DNA from: Raffaelea ambrosiae
Taxonomy: Eukaryota > Ascomycota > Sordariomycetes > Ophiostomatales > Ophiostomataceae
Assembly (NCBI GenBank): GCA_002778195.1
Contig: PCDI01000008.1
Location: 1,589,863-1,653,862, forward strand
Direction of reading: 5' to 3'
DNA length: 64,000 bases
In this document: positions 1 through 10,251 of the stretch, piece by piece
How the letters are laid out: the number at the start of each line of letters is the position of its first letter
How positions within the stretch are numbered: the first letter of the stretch is position 1
The notes under the pieces: generated by a model
Told to the model about the DNA's origin: nothing
Databases searched by the model: none
What the model saw: only the letters and a program-made list of their open reading frames with translations
Program-made: the position numbers and the translations under genes

Positions 1-1363
1 CCGTTCGATGACTTGTTGGTAGACAGAGCTGTTGGGGTGATTCATCACAACGGTGCCCTCTTTGAAATCGATCTTTGCATCTAGCCGAGTGTCCCGGATG
101 AGGTTGACAATCCACTTCTCACCCTCATCAACATTCAGGCCTAACTGAGCACTGACGCGCTTCAGGTCAATGCGGGCATGGATCTTGCAGTATGACTCGA
201 AGAAAAGATGGCGTGCTGCGTCAACAAACGCGTCCGATGCTGCCGACAAGAAGAAATCAGAGCGCAAGACCTCTTCGGCCCTAGGAAGCTGCTGTTGCGC
301 CTCTTCGAAGTCAAAATCGACAAACAACGCCCGCACGAAGTCGGTCACGGGGTCGGAGTATTCGTACGACTCTTGCTTGATGACCCGCACAATGTCCTTC
401 AACTGCTTTTGCTGAATACCCATGTTTTTGACACGTCCGCGGGAGGAAATAACGGAGGAAGCGACGTAGCGGAGTATCCAGGGACAAGAAGTCTGAATGG
501 TATTGATGTAATTCGGGGAGAAGAACAGTTCATGGATTTGTTCACGAGATCCGTCATAATTGAAGAGAGGGAAGAGGGCCCAATGGATGAGCCATGTCCG
601 CTGTTCTAGCTGGGCGAGAGGGTTATTGAAAAGTTTGGTGTCGATGCTCTCTTTCACCTTCTGAATCTCTTCCATGGCAGACTCCCAATTCGTTGTGAGG
701 ATTTCCGATGCAAGCTTTCCCCACGTCGCTGCGGCCACCTTGTCGTTGTCTGTGGAGAGCACCCGGAACTGGTACAAAAGCTCAGCCGCAGCAGCATAAT
801 TGCCACAGCTGTACTGGAAGTTGCCAAAGTCATACAGGGCATTAACCATATCGATCGTGACCTAATCCAAGCCACAGGTTAGAATTCTAAGGTGTCACAC
901 GTAAGACCGAGTTGCAGATCGACCAAAGTTTTCTTACCTCGTGCTCTTTCTTCAAGAACTCCAAGTTGGCCACTTTGTCGCTGCGTAGATTGCCAACGAC
1001 ATCCTCCCTCCCGAGCAAATCTCTCAGTTTGCTTGTATCTTCTTCAAACTGCTCCAACTTGGCAAGTACTTTCTTTCTCGATTCGGCAAATTCGGCAGGC
1101 GGCTGGTCGAGATCTTCAATTTCACAGTAAAGATTTGCGACATAGTCCGTCATGTTTGTTTTTTTCAGCAGCTCGAATTTTGCTCTCGTGATCTCCCGCG
1201 ATTTTTCATCGTCTTTACTGCCACCGTCTTCGTCTTCCAATTGACCGGCAGCAAATTCAAGCAAAGGAAAAATTAGATGTCGATCGAGTCGCAAAACCAG
1301 TTGTGGAAGAAGGTCGAATTCAGAAGCCGTAGATAGCCCGCTGGCTTTCGCTTGTGATGCCAT
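1..1363 (-). CDS. int6/eIF3e: eIF3 subunit e (INT6), 3' end outside window
   Basis: Translation initiation factor 3 subunit e, a cytoplasmic scaffold subunit of the eIF3 complex that binds the 40S ribosome. Exon 1 is 1363-938 and begins with the ATG at 1363-1361. The donor GTAAG follows at 937, the acceptor TAG is at 864-862, and exon 2 runs from 861 off the left edge in phase 0. The N-terminus carries the eIF3e hallmark FDLLPQLVLRLDRHLIFPLL, and downstream come the family strings WGKLASEIL, QRTWLIHWALF and RDTRLDAKIDFKEGTVVMNH of the PCI region. About 425 residues are visible; the last codons lie beyond base 1. The start is chosen because the N-terminus then matches the family closely; upstream in-frame codons lack an ATG. 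It is head-to-head with the mitochondrial ribosomal gene at 1581. Identification is firm. Confidence 0.95.
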
Positions 1364-1580
1364 GTTGACTGCAAAGGCGTATGACGCCGATTTACTTCTT
1401 TCACCGAGACGTTCTTTCGCTGTCGCTTGGGAAAGGAGGGGTTGGAGTAACAACGACAAAAAAAATAAAAACTAGAGAAGTGTGAATGCGGGCTATCGGA
1501 ATAGTATTTATCCGCATCCGAGTGTTTCCCTTTCTGCCGGGCGGTGAGCGCCTGGACCAACCTCACTATTTTTGGTTGTG
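1364..1580. promoter_or_regulatory. shared bidirectional promoter of eIF3e and IMG2
   Basis: Only 217 bases separate the two divergent start codons, so both transcripts must start within or near this stretch. It contains short pyrimidine/purine-rich tracts (a run of A near 1460-1470) but no TATA-like element I can defend. Both products serve protein synthesis, one cytosolic and one mitochondrial. Co-regulation is inference. Confidence 0.5.
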
Positions 1581-2115
1581 ATGAAATTGATGCAGTTTGC
1601 TGCCCTTTTGTCCCGCGTCGCAGCCACCATGTCCCAGCCAACATTTGCCTTTGCCATCAAGGCAATAAATTGGAGCAACCGGTTACAGAATGCTCGTTTT
1701 CTTTCAACGGCCATGGCAGGTGGCCAGTCTACGGTTACGAAAACCACGCGACCCCAACCGATACAGCCAGGCTCCGTCCCATATCGAGTCGGCCGAAGCG
1801 CGAGTCATAATCTAGCTGTTTATCATCGCATTAAGGCTGGAGGAACAAGTCGAACAACTGAGATAAAAAAGATCGAGGGAGATGTGAAGATATTATCGGA
1901 ACATCTACGTACAGAGTTGAACCTAGACTCACAGATCAATACGCGAACCAATATCGTCGTCGTTAAGGTGAGTTTGAGTTTGAGTTTTTTTTTAAAGAAA
2001 AAGAGGGGGGTAGGCGACTTTTCACAGCAGCATTTACGAACAGATCGGAACTAATAAACAAAAGGGATTCCATAAGGACAAGATTATATCATGGCTGCAA
2101 GGCAGAGGCTTCTAG
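1581..2115 (+). CDS. img2: mitochondrial large ribosomal subunit protein mL49 (IMG2)
   Basis: Component of the large subunit of the mitochondrial ribosome. Two exons: 1581-1967 and 2065-2115, 145 residues. The first 65 or so residues are basic and hydroxylated (MKLMQFAALLSRVAATMS), as in a mitochondrial presequence. The L49/IMG2 domain follows: PYRVGRSASHNLAVYHRIKA, TTEIKKIEGDVKIL, then VVVK at the splice and GFHKDKIISWLQGRGF at the C-terminus, a typical family ending. The intron (97 bases) starts GTGAGT and ends CAAAAG, with branch-like CTAAT at 2051. Joining there restores the conserved end, whereas read-through gives an unrelated tail. Internal methionines at about residues 15 and 40 are alternative starts, but would remove the targeting peptide. 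Confidence 0.92.
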
Positions 2116-2455
2116 ATTGTCCACGGCAAGACAGGTGGTGGTTAAGAAGGGGGCCTCAACAGTAATAGACAAGACATAAGTGTATCATTCATTGCATGGG
2201 TGAACAGAGCCGTTGGTTTCACTAGTTGTAAAGTAACATTGTATGCTGAATGTAAAGAATTGTTGCCACAAGTCAGATTTATGACAAACTGAACCTATAT
2301 TTTCTGGGTCATAGTGTACATAGTACTAGAAGTAAAGAGAAAAAGAGAACAAAACAGGAATAAAGTAATCAAGAAAACGTCATACGACAAACACGGCCGA
2401 AACAAGAGAAGAAGACAGAAGATCAAGAAACAAACAATAGTTGTCTTGCCAGCCA
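2116..2455. other. intergenic, convergent 3' ends of IMG2 and SWI1
   Basis: About 340 bases between two convergent stop codons. It is moderately AT-rich with purine-rich runs (2330-2440). I see no gene; it should hold both 3' untranslated regions. Confidence 0.6.
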
Positions 2456-4328
2456 TTAGTGCCCCAAAGACGCGAAAGCAACCAGGTGTTGCAAAAATCC
2501 ATCTCGGCTCCATTCCCCACTGACCATTTCCAATGCTTCGAGCAGGCCATCATCAGATGGTAGCACATTCGGCGGGAGAGAAGAATATGGATCGATCGGA
2601 TCCACGGCTTTCTCAGTGAGTTTGCGAAGCAGTGATATGGCTAAAACAACAATATACATGAGTTCACCATCCTTTCTCGGCGGTTCTCTCAGCCTGTAGT
2701 TTCGAACATGCAGTTCGACACTTTCGAATTGACGGCAGAGATCACGAATGGATCTGTAGAGATTTTGGGCGAATCCGTTATCTGGGTTGAGCCAAGCCCT
2801 GGTTACTCCACTCTCATAGCTTGGGGCTAAAGATGCAACAATGTCCGCAGCGAGAAGACCTTGCATCAATATGGGTTTGCGGGCCTCAAAGACAGGTGGC
2901 AGGTGCCGAGGACGTGCTTCGCGAACATGCTCTGGGAGAGGCGACACAGCAAGCGCAAATGTTCGGGTAAGTAAGTCGTTGGGTGTTAGGCCACCCGAAT
3001 CAGCGGAGAACACATTGCAGAAATGCGATCTATTTGGTTCGTCTCGCGCCAGCAATTTTGCGAGAGCATCAACAGCCGGGGGTAGATAGGGCTGCACGGC
3101 TGGTTGGTAAGTTGGGAAGAAGACTTTGGAGTGAGCAAGACTGGGTAAAGGCGTAGGCGCAAAAGCCAATAGAAATTGGAGAAGGCAGAACGCTTGCTCC
3201 CGATCAGATAGCTCAATAGATGCACATATGTTGGAAAGAAAGACGATGATGTCTTTCATGAAATCCAGGGTATTCAGCTGCGTTCGCAGTAACATGTTCC
3301 GTGTCCCAACATAGCGAATCACCTGGCAGAGGAATCTGACGACTGACTCATCTGCTAGGCAAGGCTGGTTTCGGGGGCTGAAAGAGAGGTTTCGTAAAAC
3401 TGTGGTGATACAAAGCAGGTAACTGACAGCTCTGTCGAGTTCGTCTTCGTCGGATCCAGCCATGGGCTCGTCACGAATCGCCAACTTCTCAACTTGGCAT
3501 GCTCTCGCGATGTCTTCATATGGTGGAATGAGGATTTCATCTGAGACCTCGGCCGTACTTTCGGCAAGCACCTCAACGAGATCCTCGGCATATTCGACGA
3601 GACTTTCTAGCAAATCGTCGCATTTGTCAAGCTCAATATCCAGGCCAGGCAGACCACAGACAGTGACGGTGGCGAGAGTGTCCAAGGCAAGTCGAACCTC
3701 ACCATGGATGCCGGATTGGATGCTTCTCGTCATTGCATGTATGTCAACATTGCCAAGCTCTGTTGCTGCGGGGACTTCAGGACGGAACCGCAGGATTTCT
3801 GAGACGATTTTGCCTGGTGCATCCACATCAATGCCACCATAGGTATGGCTTTCGCGGCTGCACGGCTTGTAATCGTCAGAGTCGGCGAATGGCGCGCCAT
3901 GCACTGCTGTGTTGCTAAGGACTTGGTCCTCGTCCTGAGCTTTCGGGGTAGCTGTGCCGGTTTTGCCTTGTGTGGGGGGTTGCACAGAAAAATTATCGTT
4001 TGCCGGTGAGCCGTGAGCGCCTCTTGTGGTGCTGTTTCTCAACGTTCCTCGGGTAGCAGAGGCCGGCTGACTGGTTGATGGCTGAGATCCGGGGAACCCG
4101 TTAACAATCGGCTGTGAGCTATTCGACACAATTTGTTTCGTGTAGAGCTGAGGCTGGCCTGACGACGAGCGCTGTGACTGTGCCGTTTGGCCCATCTGAC
4201 CACCGGGGACCTGCGAATGCAAAGCCGGTTTGGAAGTGTTCGAGATGGCTGTCGGATCCTGAGACGGAGGTATTGGCTGCGAATGTTGAAGTTGCAGTTG
4301 CTGCGTCGGCTGCGTCGGCTGCGTCGGT

Positions 4329-4378
<50 letters not shown>

Positions 4379-4605
4379 NNNNNNNNNNNNNNNNNNNNNN
4401 NNNNNNNNNNNNNNNNNNNNNNNNNNNNNNNNNNNNNNNNNNNNNNNNNNNNNNNNNNNNNNNNNNNNNNNNNNNNNNNNNNNNNNNNNNNNNNNNNNNN
4501 NNNNNNNNNNNNNNNNNNNNNNNNNNNNNNNNNNNNNNNNNNNNNNNNNNNNNNNNNNNNNNNNNNNNNNNNNTGCTGCTGCTGCTGCTGCTGTTGTTGC
4601 TGTTG

Positions 4606-4668
<63 letters not shown>

Positions 4669-4680
4669 TTGCTGCTGTTG

Positions 4681-4713
<33 letters not shown>

Positions 4714-6201
4714 TTGTTGCTGCTTGGCACGGCTTTGGGACCAAAATTCCTCAAATTTAAGGAGGTTTCGTTCATAGATAGCCTTAATTTGGGCAGGTGC
4801 TGATGGCAACTGGGAAGGGGAAAGCCCTAAAGCCTGAGCAATCTGTGACCACCCGTTTCCTTGGGATACATTGCGGTATCCATTAAACTTTTGGACGGCT
4901 TGGAACAGCACCATAAGATTGACCGGTCGGTCACTGACCGCGGGGTTTAGTTCTAGCGGCAGACTTCTCCTGTTCATGAAGACTGAGAGTTGGGATAAGA
5001 ATTGATCAGGGTTCGTTCGTGACCCGGCCGGCTGACCCGCTGCGTTTCCTGACTGTGGTTTCCCAGCACCCGGCGTACCTGGGGGCACTTGGCCATTAAC
5101 TGGAGCCTGCTGTCTCGCCAGCATATTTCGTTGCGTTGGGGGTATGTTCTGTCCTTGGCTTTGGGCGCCAGCTTGGATGTTTCCCTGTTGCAGTTGCCTC
5201 TGTAGCTGCATCTGGTACATGAGCTTCTGCTGCTCCAGTGGGTTCCGAGTTTGGGCCAACTGTTGTTGCATTTGTGGAGTGAACATCTGTGGGGGTGCTT
5301 GCCCTATGGGACCCATGGGCCCCATCTGTCCCATCTGCCCCATGGGCCCCAATTGTCCCATCTGTCCCATTTGTCCCATGGCCCCCATCTGTCCCATAGC
5401 AGTCATCTGGTTTCCAGGCCCAACAGGCGTCACCGGGCCTACACCTGGCACTGAACCCATGCTACCCATTTGTTGCTGCATCTGAGCCATGTGCGGGGGA
5501 ATCATTTGCCCAGAAGCAGAAGAGGGATTCGGAGAAGGCCGAGCGGGAGACGGTGTTGGTGTGAAATTTTGGTTAAAGCCAGGCGGGAAAGCGTTGCCCT
5601 GGGCGTAGGGATTCTGTGGAGGCGCAGGGCTTGGATCCGATGGAACGGGTGAAGCCTGAGGTGCGAATGTTTGCGCAGCTGGTGAGAAGGGATGAGGAGA
5701 TGTGGTTGATACCCTTTGAGGGACGCTGCCAGATCGTATCTGGTTACCCATGATAGGTGATGGCGTCGCATTTGTGGAGCCATTTGGTGGCATATGCGCG
5801 TACTGAGGAGTGCTTTGCTGAGGATGCGTGCCAGGGGGAAAGGTAGGGAAATGCGCTTGCTGCGGCGTCTCGGCACGGGCGGTAGGCAGTATGCCAGCAT
5901 TCTGACGTGGCGATGCAGCGAGGCCATCTTCGCGAGGCCTAGGCCGCTTCGAGGGTATCACGGAGTTGGTTTGATACATGGGGTTGGGAAATGACGGAGA
6001 GGCGTTGCGCATGGGACCGTTCTGCATGGCCAGCATCTGTTGTGGGTTCGCGAATTGGGCAGGGCCAGGATTGAACTGGCCGCCGGCCATGAAGGCAGAT
6101 GGATCCACCATGCCGGTAACATTCGCGTTTGGGTCATTCATTTGAGGGAAGCCGTTGCCATTGTGGTTTTGGACAGCGGCGTCGTTCATCCAGGAGCTCA
6201 T
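2456..6201 (-). CDS. swi1: SWI/SNF chromatin remodelling subunit SWI1 (ARID protein), interrupted by assembly gap
   Basis: DNA-binding ARID subunit of the nuclear SWI/SNF complex. It starts at the ATG at 6201 (MSSWMNDAAVQNHNG) and stops with TAA at 2458-2456. In order: a low-complexity Pro/Gln/Met/Gly/Asn-rich region with a Met-Gly-Gln/Pro repeat; the ARID domain at about residues 397-490 (core VNLMVLFQAVQKFNGYRNVS, then KAIYERNLLKFEEFW); a long polyglutamine tract containing 195 N; a Ser/Thr/Gln-rich linker; and a helical SWI1/BAF250-type C-terminal region (for example LLFRFRPEV-like and VSYLLCITTVLRNLSFSPRN). The frame before the gap and the frame after it differ by one base modulo three, although 195 is a multiple of three, so the gap length is an estimate and the gene is probably intact. 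A possible 5' untranslated intron donor (GTAAGTT, minus strand) lies at 6927-6921. Confidence 0.9.
4328..4722 (-). repeat. CAG/CAA polyglutamine tract of SWI1 with N gap 4379-4573
   Basis: Read on the minus strand there are 49 Gln codons before the gap (4722-4576) and 17 after it (4378-4328), mixed CAG and CAA, all uninterrupted. The assembler could not span the middle, which is typical of long trinucleotide repeats. After the tract come Pro-Thr-Gln triplets. The real length is unknown. Confidence 0.95.
5301..5408 (-). repeat. Met-Gly-Gln/Pro coding minisatellite in SWI1
   Basis: A degenerate 9-base repeat (CCCATCTGT on the plus strand) encodes about a dozen MGQ, MGP and MGL triplets just N-terminal to the Gln-rich part preceding ARID. 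It is probably a flexible, length-variable low-complexity segment. Confidence 0.8.
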
Positions 6202-7561
6202 GGCGAATGAGCTGACCCCCGGAGGGAGGGGATATTAATGCGAGCGCGAGCGAGCGCGAGCGAGTGCGAAGACCACAACGGTGACGGAGTATGGTGTCGA
6301 GTTCGGGCAACCCATCTGCCTGCGGGAGACTTGCGACGGAATCAGCAGTCACGACAATAGACGCGAATACATTCAGGGCGATGGTAGCTGGCGTGGTTCG
6401 AAAGCGCAATAACACGACAGTCTAGTCGCGATGGGAGTCGCGTCTGGTCGCGGCTTGGTGTGTCGAGAGACGGGAAGGTGTGGCTCGGTCAAGTGTGCGT
6501 GTGCAGGTCAAGTCATGTCAGGGAGGAGGAGGGTGTGCAAAGGAAGGCTATGTGACAAGAGAGCTATGGAGGCGGTATCAGTCGCCGAAACAAGAGGTGA
6601 CAAGAAAGTAAAAAAATAAAGCAATAGAATATCTCAATAGGAAGGGCTGGACCAGAGATGGAAAGAGCGATCTGGTAGGAAATTGGCCAGTGTGGAGCGC
6701 GTTGCTTAGGAAGAAAATTTTCCAGGGCAATCAGCCAAAGGGAGCCAAAAAGGGATGGACAGACAGAGGACGTCCAACACGTCAACTCGAGGGCGTCGCG
6801 CAGAATCTCAACCATCAGCCAGAACGCGACACCATCAACCGCGTGGCACCAGATAGATAGGGGATTGAATCAAATGCCGGCATGGGGAAAGGGGAGTCCG
6901 TAATAGAGCAAGAGAGGAGGAACTTACCTAAGGCGCGTGTCGTTGCTTTGTTGCTTGTATGTCGGGCGTTTGGAACATCAGTGGGAGTGGTAAATCCATG
7001 AGGGACTTGTGAGCACTCCTTTTTTGCATGGGTTTCAAAAGTACGCTATACTTAATAAGGATAACGGCTGCCTAAGCGGGACAAGCTTGACGAAGATGTA
7101 GCCAATAAAATAATTGATAATAAATATGTACTGCTATCTTTTCTTTGATCAAAAGAACTAAGTTGGGCACCGTAATTTCCTCAGAGTATAAAGTATATCA
7201 CCTTCAGGGTACATTCTATCCATCTGATGTCATTTATCTGCAACCATCTAAGGTACACCCCGAAAATTTGGTCCGAACCTCGTCAATGATGGAGTCCCCG
7301 TTTTCTTAATGCTTTAGTTGGTAGAGGACGAGAGAACCCGGCCGGAACAATGCTATAATACGAGTACACAGACTGCAGAAAACGAACCTGTTACTGTGTG
7401 TACGAGTAGAGCTGCAAATGCGGGGCAAAATATCGTAGCATGACTCTGAATCTTCCGGGAACTAGCGTTTCCTTCTCTTTACCAAAGACCAATATTGAAT
7501 TTACTATATCCCGAAAAGACGATCTGAGAGAGACTTTACCTTTCTGTGTCACCATCTTCCA
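6202..7561. promoter_or_regulatory. divergent intergenic region SWI1 / EVE gene
   Basis: About 1.36 kb between divergent starts. Next to the SWI1 ATG is a short GAGCGC-type repeat (6239-6268). A strong splice donor on the minus strand (GTAAGTT at 6927-6921) suggests a 5' untranslated intron for SWI1; I cannot fix its acceptor. The part from 7040 to 7440 is AT-rich. No further gene is recognised. Confidence 0.5.
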
Positions 7562-8460
7562 ATGGCGAAAAGGAAGTTATCGTCTGCAGGCGGCGCTGAC
7601 GACACCAGTCGAGCAACGAGGCGCTCAACGCGCCTCAAGCCCGCGTCCGACGATGTGTCCCCATTCGGCGAGAAAGCTGCTCGTTCAGCAAAGTTAGCCA
7701 AGGATCCGGATTCACAGAAAGTTCCCAGTCGAGTTAGGAAGCCTGAGGCTTCCCCAGGTGCTGTAGTAGAGCGCCAGTTCTGGCTGTTGAAGGCAGAACC
7801 CGAGTCCCGTTTTGAGAACGGCGTTGACGTCAAGTTTTCGATCGACGACCTTGCAGCGAAAACAGAGCCAGAGCCATGGGATGGTAAGTAAACGCGCGTG
7901 TTGATTGTAAAGACAGAAATCCTCATTTTTGGTAGGAATTAGGAACTATGCGGGTATGTACAAGCTGCGCTGATCTTGGTTTTTGTTCTGCACTCAAGTT
8001 GACAAGATTTATGCTGGACCGCTCGTCTAGCTCGAAACAATCTCCGAGCAATGCGCAAAGGTGACCTTGCATTCTTCTACCACTCTAATTGCAAAGAGCC
8101 TGGGATTGTCGGGACAATGAAGATTGTGGAAGAACATTCCCCGGACTGTAAGCCCCTTTGCACCCCCGAGAGTTGTTTTCGAGTTTTCTTACAACCGTTC
8201 CAGTATCCGCTCATGATCCAAAGGCGCCATACTACGACTCAACATCCAAACCATCGGACCCGAAGTGGAGTGTCGTGCATGTTAAGTTTCGATCGAAATT
8301 TGCAAATCCCATCACACTCAAAGAACTACGCGAAAAAGGAGGAGCTGGCCAGCCTCTGGAAAAGATGCAAATGCTCAAGCAAACGCGTCTCAGTGTCAGC
8401 AGGGTCGGCCAGCAAGAGTGGGAATATCTTCTCCAGCTCGCTGGAGAAAAGCGCGAATGA
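7562..8460 (+). CDS. EVE-domain protein, THYN1 (thymocyte nuclear protein 1) family
   Basis: Likely nuclear protein with an EVE (PUA-like) fold, a family linked to recognition of modified bases; the exact role in fungi is not established. Four exons give 237 residues: 7562-7883, 7936-7953, 8031-8147 and 8204-8460, phases consistent throughout. The second exon is only 18 bases and supplies the conserved GIRNYA. The N-terminal 70 residues are basic and disordered (MAKRKLSSAGG), probably carrying nuclear import signals. The EVE domain follows: FWLLKAEPESR, then GIRNYAARNNLRAMRKGD, FFYHSNCKEPGIVG, DPKWSVVHV and RLSVSRVGQQEW. Introns begin GTAAGT, GTATGT and GTAAGC and end TAG, TAG and CAG. Convergent with UTP6, 107 bases away. 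Confidence 0.9.
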
Positions 8461-8567
8461 ATGACATATTTATTGCATAACTTCTGCGGCTTTCTGATGA
8501 ATGGTGCTCATGCTAGCATTGTTTTAGGGGTGGGGGAAAGGGCGTGTTGGGAGTTTTTGTTCTTGGT

Positions 8568-9870
8568 TTAAGCATCTGCCAACCTCTGCTTGGTGTTTTC
8601 CAGCACATCGCGTATGCCCTCATCGAGACTACCTCCGTCCAACAAGGTGTCGATAAAAGCCACGCACTTTTTCATGAACGTGTCCTTGCCATTCGTCTTT
8701 TCAGAACCTCGTTGCATATGTCCAAGCGATGCCCGCAACGCAATCGGAAACGACGGCGAATCAAGGGCCAGGCCGAGCAATGGTAATTTGGCACGGCAGA
8801 TCCACGTTGCCGCATCTTCTGGAAACAGACGGTCCATCGTCTCCAAAACGTGCTGGAGCACCTGTGTTTGTGTGGTAACCTGGGCAAAAGAAGATAGCAT
8901 GTCGAAGAAAGCTTCAGCTGTTGCAGGTCCAAAGAAAGGCTCTGATGTCGCACTGTCAAAAATCGCCAGTGGAATAGCACCGGCCAATGCCGACGCTGAC
9001 TCCAAATTGTTCGGCGTTTCCTGACCAAATGCTACTGGCATGATGGAGCCAGCCTGTAGCTTGTCCGCAAATCCCTGGCTTCCAAAATCATTATCACTAT
9101 CCACTTCCTCGTCGTCTATCTGGATTCCATCTTGGTAGTCAATATCTTCAGCGTGGCTTCGTTGCTGGGCGACGGGCGTGACAGGAACTGGCAAAAGCCG
9201 TTTGCCCTTTCCTTGCTCTAGTGCCGACAACCAGGTCATCTCAGTACGCGCAAACTCGATCCAGACAGAAGGATCCGTTGTGCAAAATCGACAGCCTCGC
9301 ATAAAAATGCTCCTGGCGGTCTCCATGTCCCCTTCATGTGAAGCTCGTCGCCCTGCCATTATCCAGAGCTCTCCGTAACCAGGTAGCATCCGTAGTGCCC
9401 GTGTCATCACACGTCTCCACCGCTTCGTTGCTTTAACCTGGCCTGCATAGTCTAGATACTGTCGCCAGAGGAGCCCACTTCCAGGATGACGGGAAACGCC
9501 TCGTTCGAATATCTGAAATATCCGTGCCTGCGCAGCGTGTGACGTTGTTTGTCGTATCTTGAGACGATTGCATCGTTTTGCTCGGAGCCTTTCCAGAGCG
9601 ATTTCCCAATCGATGTATGCAATCACGTCGGCTGGTTTGCAACCAGGAGATAGAATGGTCCGTTCGTGCTCGGTCTTCTTCTTGACAATCGTTCGAATTT
9701 CGTCCTGATCAGAGGAAATTAGAGGTCGGCAACCAGTCTCGAGGGCAATCAAAGTAATCAAAAGAGACAACCGAGCATACCTTTGAAAATATTTCTTTGG
9801 CTTCAAACTCACGCAACTGTGGTACGAACCGCTCAATATGATACCGGACTTTATCATCGATGCGGGCCAT
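8568..9870 (-). CDS. utp6: U3 snoRNA-associated protein UTP6
   Basis: Nucleolar component of the small-subunit processome needed for 18S rRNA maturation. Exon 1 is 9870-9781 (MARIDDKVRYHIERFVPQL), exon 2 is 9704-8568; the intron begins GTATGC and ends ATCAG, and the join gives SKDEIRTIVKK. The product is 408 residues, close to the size of yeast Utp6. Half-a-TPR (HAT) repeats are visible: an N-terminal YIDWEIALERLRAKR block, then ARIFQIFERGVSRHPG, LWRQYLDYAGQ, ARSIFMRGCRFC and WIEFARTEMTW. An acidic linker sits in the middle (residues about 200-220). The C-terminal half is less conserved. A GA/GT microsatellite lies just upstream of the start. Confidence 0.9.
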
Positions 9871-9906
9871 CTTCAGTGTAGACTTTCCGACTGAACAGTA
9901 GAAAAG

Positions 9907-9960
9907 GGGAGAGAGAGAGAGAGAGAGAGAGTTTGTGTGTGTGTGTGTGTGTGGTGTGTA
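9907..9960. repeat. GA/GT compound microsatellite in UTP6-regulator promoter
   Basis: About twelve GA dinucleotides are followed directly by about twelve GT/TG dinucleotides. They lie some 40 bases upstream of the UTP6 start, in the 381-base region shared with the divergent Zn2Cys6 gene. Confidence 0.9.
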
Positions 9961-10251
9961 CGAACTTTTCTTGGCAGAATTGTAGTTTTTTTCGGGGTTT
10001 TTTTGCTTTTGTTGGCAGCATCGGCTTTATCAGAACTCACCGCCTTACCGTCTTATCGATCGGAGAGCATGCCCGTGTCCACTTTTCTCTTTTCCTCATT
10101 TGATTGGTTAGCGCTGGAATTGATAAGGCTGAGTTAAAGTCAGCCTCGACCACCGCATTCTGCATGCATGAGAGCCAGACTTAAAAGAAGCACACCTCGC
10201 TGTTTGTCACCTTGACCACACGACCACTATTGTCAATCCAAAGCCTCAGCC

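Noticed and set aside
4114..4803. Leu-, Cys-, Ala-, Ser- and Asn-rich open frames across the N gap
   Set aside because: They are other-frame shadows of the CAG/CAA repeat of SWI1.
9900..10140. Open frame in the GA/GT microsatellite region
   Set aside because: Low-complexity translation of repeats and untranslated leader; no family match.
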